NCBI RefSeq assembly: GCF_004614185.1
Contig: NZ_SPVF01000076.1
Span: forward strand, 27,995-91,994
Reading direction: 5' to 3'
Source of the DNA: Zemynaea arenosa
GTDB taxonomy: Bacteria; Pseudomonadota; Gammaproteobacteria; Burkholderiales; Burkholderiaceae_D
Length of the DNA stretch: 64,000 bases
Shown piece by piece: positions 63,814 to 64,000 of this stretch (positions within the stretch are counted from its first letter, which is position 1; each line of letters opens with the position of its first letter). Under the pieces are notes generated by a model, which was given only the letters and a program-made list of their open reading frames with translations, had not been told where the DNA came from and made no database searches. Both the position numbers and the translations under genes were made by a program.

Positions 63814-64000
63814 ATGACCGCGCAGACCTGGACCGTGTTCCTGGCCGCCTGCCTCCTGACCGCCTACAGTCCCGGGCCCGGCGTGCTGCTGGCCATTTCC
63901 AACGCGACCGGCCTCGGCCCGCGCGCCACGCTGTATTCCTCGGCGGGGAACGCCGCCGGCGTGCTGCTGGTGGCCGGGCTGGCGGCCAGCGGCGTCGGCG
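63814..64000 (+). CDS. LysE/RhtB-family amino acid exporter, truncated by window end
   Basis: Only the first 62 residues are present, from ATG 63814 with AAGGA seven bases upstream. The visible sequence MTAQTWTVFLAACLLTAYSP followed by GPGVLLAISNATGLGPRATL has the LysE/RhtB signature (SPGPxxLLxxxxxxxxGxRA). These inner-membrane proteins export amino acids or homoserine lactones. It is divergent from the LysR gene, its likely regulator. Confidence 0.9.
   Translation, partial: MTAQTWTVFLAACLLTAYSPGPGVLLAISNATGLGPRATLYSSAGNAAGVLLVAGLAASGVG

Overview
The window is GC-rich, densely packed chromosomal DNA of a betaproteobacterium, most likely an Oxalobacteraceae member close to Massilia. This rests on gene order (sucCD, recA-recX, purM-permease-hda, pcnB-folK-panB, grpE-dnaK-dnaJ), on PEP-CTERM secreted proteins, a sigma-54 type IV pilin gene and an IS1595-type element. 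No rRNA, tRNA, CRISPR array or prophage was seen.

Layout. 1-7200: a cut-off AzlC-type permease, a zinc-ribbon protein, a YheT-type hydrolase, a secreted M48 protease with TPRs, moaC, a PilZ protein and a phosphoethanolamine-transferase-like enzyme. 7208-8275: an IS1595/ISXO2-like element with a frameshifted transposase and a doubled right end, inserted just past the pilA terminator. 8324-12519: pilA with a consensus sigma-54 promoter and phased upstream repeats, an FHA protein, sucD-sucC and a DUF2889 protein. 12720-15573: an orphan HicB-like protein, a higBA module, and recX-recA with a LexA box. 15574-20194: a two-component pair overlapping a DUF4212/sodium-solute symporter pair. 20251-26064: two PEP-CTERM proteins, a lone molybdopterin-binding oxidoreductase subunit, a phosphofructokinase with pyrophosphate-type signatures, a 38-residue membrane peptide and a GlxA-type regulator.

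26086-34640 is the most unusual region. A 2331-residue repeat protein (DUF4347, a beta-rich module, 15 Ig-like modules, an RTX-like patch, DUF4214) overlaps by ATGA a sulfotransferase gene immediately upstream. An APS kinase gene lies just beyond on the same strand. APS kinase makes PAPS, the sulfotransferase uses PAPS, and the giant protein or an associated glycan is a plausible acceptor. The acceptor is inference.

34664-44491 is housekeeping: purM, a PerM-type permease, hda, a HAD phosphatase, pcnB, folK, DUF486, panB, thpR, then a dual-receiver histidine kinase overlapping two small genes. 44495-55975 is centred on putrescine and GABA use (puuC, a sodium-solute symporter, an SpuC-type aminotransferase, puuA, puuD, gabD), interrupted by a class A beta-lactamase and an S41 peptidase. 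puuB is absent, and the aminotransferase may fill that step. 56149-64000: a chemoreceptor, carbonic anhydrase overlapping dnaJ, dnaK and grpE with a consensus sigma-32 promoter, a tiny membrane peptide candidate, and a divergent LysR regulator / LysE exporter pair cut by the window edge.
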